Source: Bacteroidales bacterium
Lineage (GTDB): Bacteria > Bacteroidota > Bacteroidia > Bacteroidales > ML635J-15
DNA: 6,179 nucleotides
Assembly (NCBI GenBank): GCA_028696755.1
Contig: JAQVGK010000226.1
Span: 1-6,179, forward strand
Direction: 5' to 3'
The translations under genes were made by a program, and so were the position numbers. Numbering within the stretch: the first letter of the stretch is position 1; each line of letters starts with the position of its first letter. Below, in pieces: positions 5,835-6,179 of the stretch. Below the pieces are notes generated by a model that saw only the letters and a program-made list of their open reading frames with translations, was not told the origin of the DNA and searched no databases.

Positions 5835-6179
5835 GTCGAGCAATCTGTTCAAGTATGTTTTTCTTTAAAATTGCAATATTTTTACCGTCTGCTGCAATTA
5901 TTCCATCTTTTCTAAACTCCGACATTATTCTGATTACATTTTCGGTAGTCATGTCAATTAGTTGGGCTATTTCTTTTCTCGAAACCGGCAATTCAAACTC
6001 GTTTTTTTTAAAAATTTTGTCGGCAAATAACAAAAGGATGAAAGCTATTCTGCCACGCAGATTTTTCATGTTTAAACATAGGTTCTGCATTATTATGTTG
6101 TCGGCATTTTTGCTCATTTTTTCCATAAGCGCAAGCGCGAATTTCCCGTTCTGCTCAACAAGTTGTTTGATTTTTGGAA
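5827..6179 (-). CDS. Crp/Fnr-family transcriptional regulator, C-terminal part
   Basis: The frame runs off the window's right edge, so 116 C-terminal residues are visible and the true start lies outside; the ATG at 6126 is internal. The visible part begins near the end of the dimerisation helix (QLVEQNGKFALALMEKMSKN) and continues through RGRIAFILLLFADKIF into the winged helix-turn-helix (ELPVSRKEIAQLI, recognition helix TTENVIRIMSEF at about 77-88, then a KDGIIAADGKNIAIL wing). This is the typical Crp/Fnr C-terminal domain. In the recognition helix E79 and R83 match E209 and R213 of E. coli FNR, but the position of FNR Ser212 is Ile82. Whether the sensor domain binds an iron-sulfur cluster, heme or a nucleotide cannot be seen here. 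The gene overlaps the radical SAM start, suggesting regulator and enzyme are made together. Confidence 0.9.
   Translation of the reverse strand, partial: PKIKQLVEQNGKFALALMEKMSKNADNIIMQNLCLNMKNLRGRIAFILLLFADKIFKKNEFELPVSRKEIAQLIDMTTENVIRIMSEFRKDGIIAADGKNIAILKKNILEQIARHG

Noticed and set aside
5827..6126. The ATG at 6126 as the start of a small 99-residue DNA-binding protein
   Set aside because: The frame stays open upstream to the window edge and encodes a dimerisation-helix-like segment expected just before the Crp/Fnr DNA-binding domain, so the ATG is internal.

Overview
The window looks like chromosomal DNA of an AT-rich, lipid A-making member of the Bacteroidota (Bacteroidales/Marinilabiliales-like). 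This is inferred from three things: an HD-phosphohydrolase gene directly joined to lpxD, which is a familiar arrangement in that phylum; promoter-like TAnnTTTG motifs of the Bacteroidota type; and protein sequences that read like that phylum. No rRNA or other marker allows a finer placement. No tRNA, CRISPR array, transposase or phage gene was seen.

Layout. (1) 2-568, plus strand: the 3' end of a nitronate monooxygenase/2-nitropropane dioxygenase-family gene. An in-frame TAA at 473-475 cuts off a recognisable C-terminal tail that stays open to a second stop at 566-568. (2) 569-1059: about 490 bases with no convincing gene. It holds a perfect 28-bp inverted repeat, related direct repeats, several smaller stem-loops, one FNR-box-like site and a probable promoter for the next gene. 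(3) 1060-2355, plus: a DEAD-box-type RNA helicase with variant motifs (DEVD, SST) and a basic tail. (4) 2356-2497: a short gap between convergent genes without a canonical terminator. (5) 4754-2498, minus: an HD-domain (SAMHD1/dGTPase-like) phosphohydrolase followed after one base by lpxD. (6) 6179-4821, minus: the C-terminal part of a Crp/Fnr-family regulator overlapping a radical SAM/SPASM enzyme that lacks the last canonical SPASM cysteine.

How the genes relate. The HD gene and lpxD form a tight two-gene unit; lpxD supplies the third acylation step of lipid A synthesis. Here lpxD is last and faces the helicase, so lpxC/fabZ and lpxA, which commonly follow it in this phylum, are not next to it. 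The regulator and radical SAM genes overlap and are probably co-transcribed, which suggests an oxygen- or redox-linked role for the iron-sulfur enzyme; its substrate cannot be told from sequence. A 12-bp AT-rich inverted repeat overlapping a promoter-like motif separates the two minus-strand units.

No clearly new multi-gene system is visible. The points most worth a second look are the interrupted nitronate monooxygenase, the large palindrome beside it, and the altered SPASM cysteine set next to the Fnr-like regulator.
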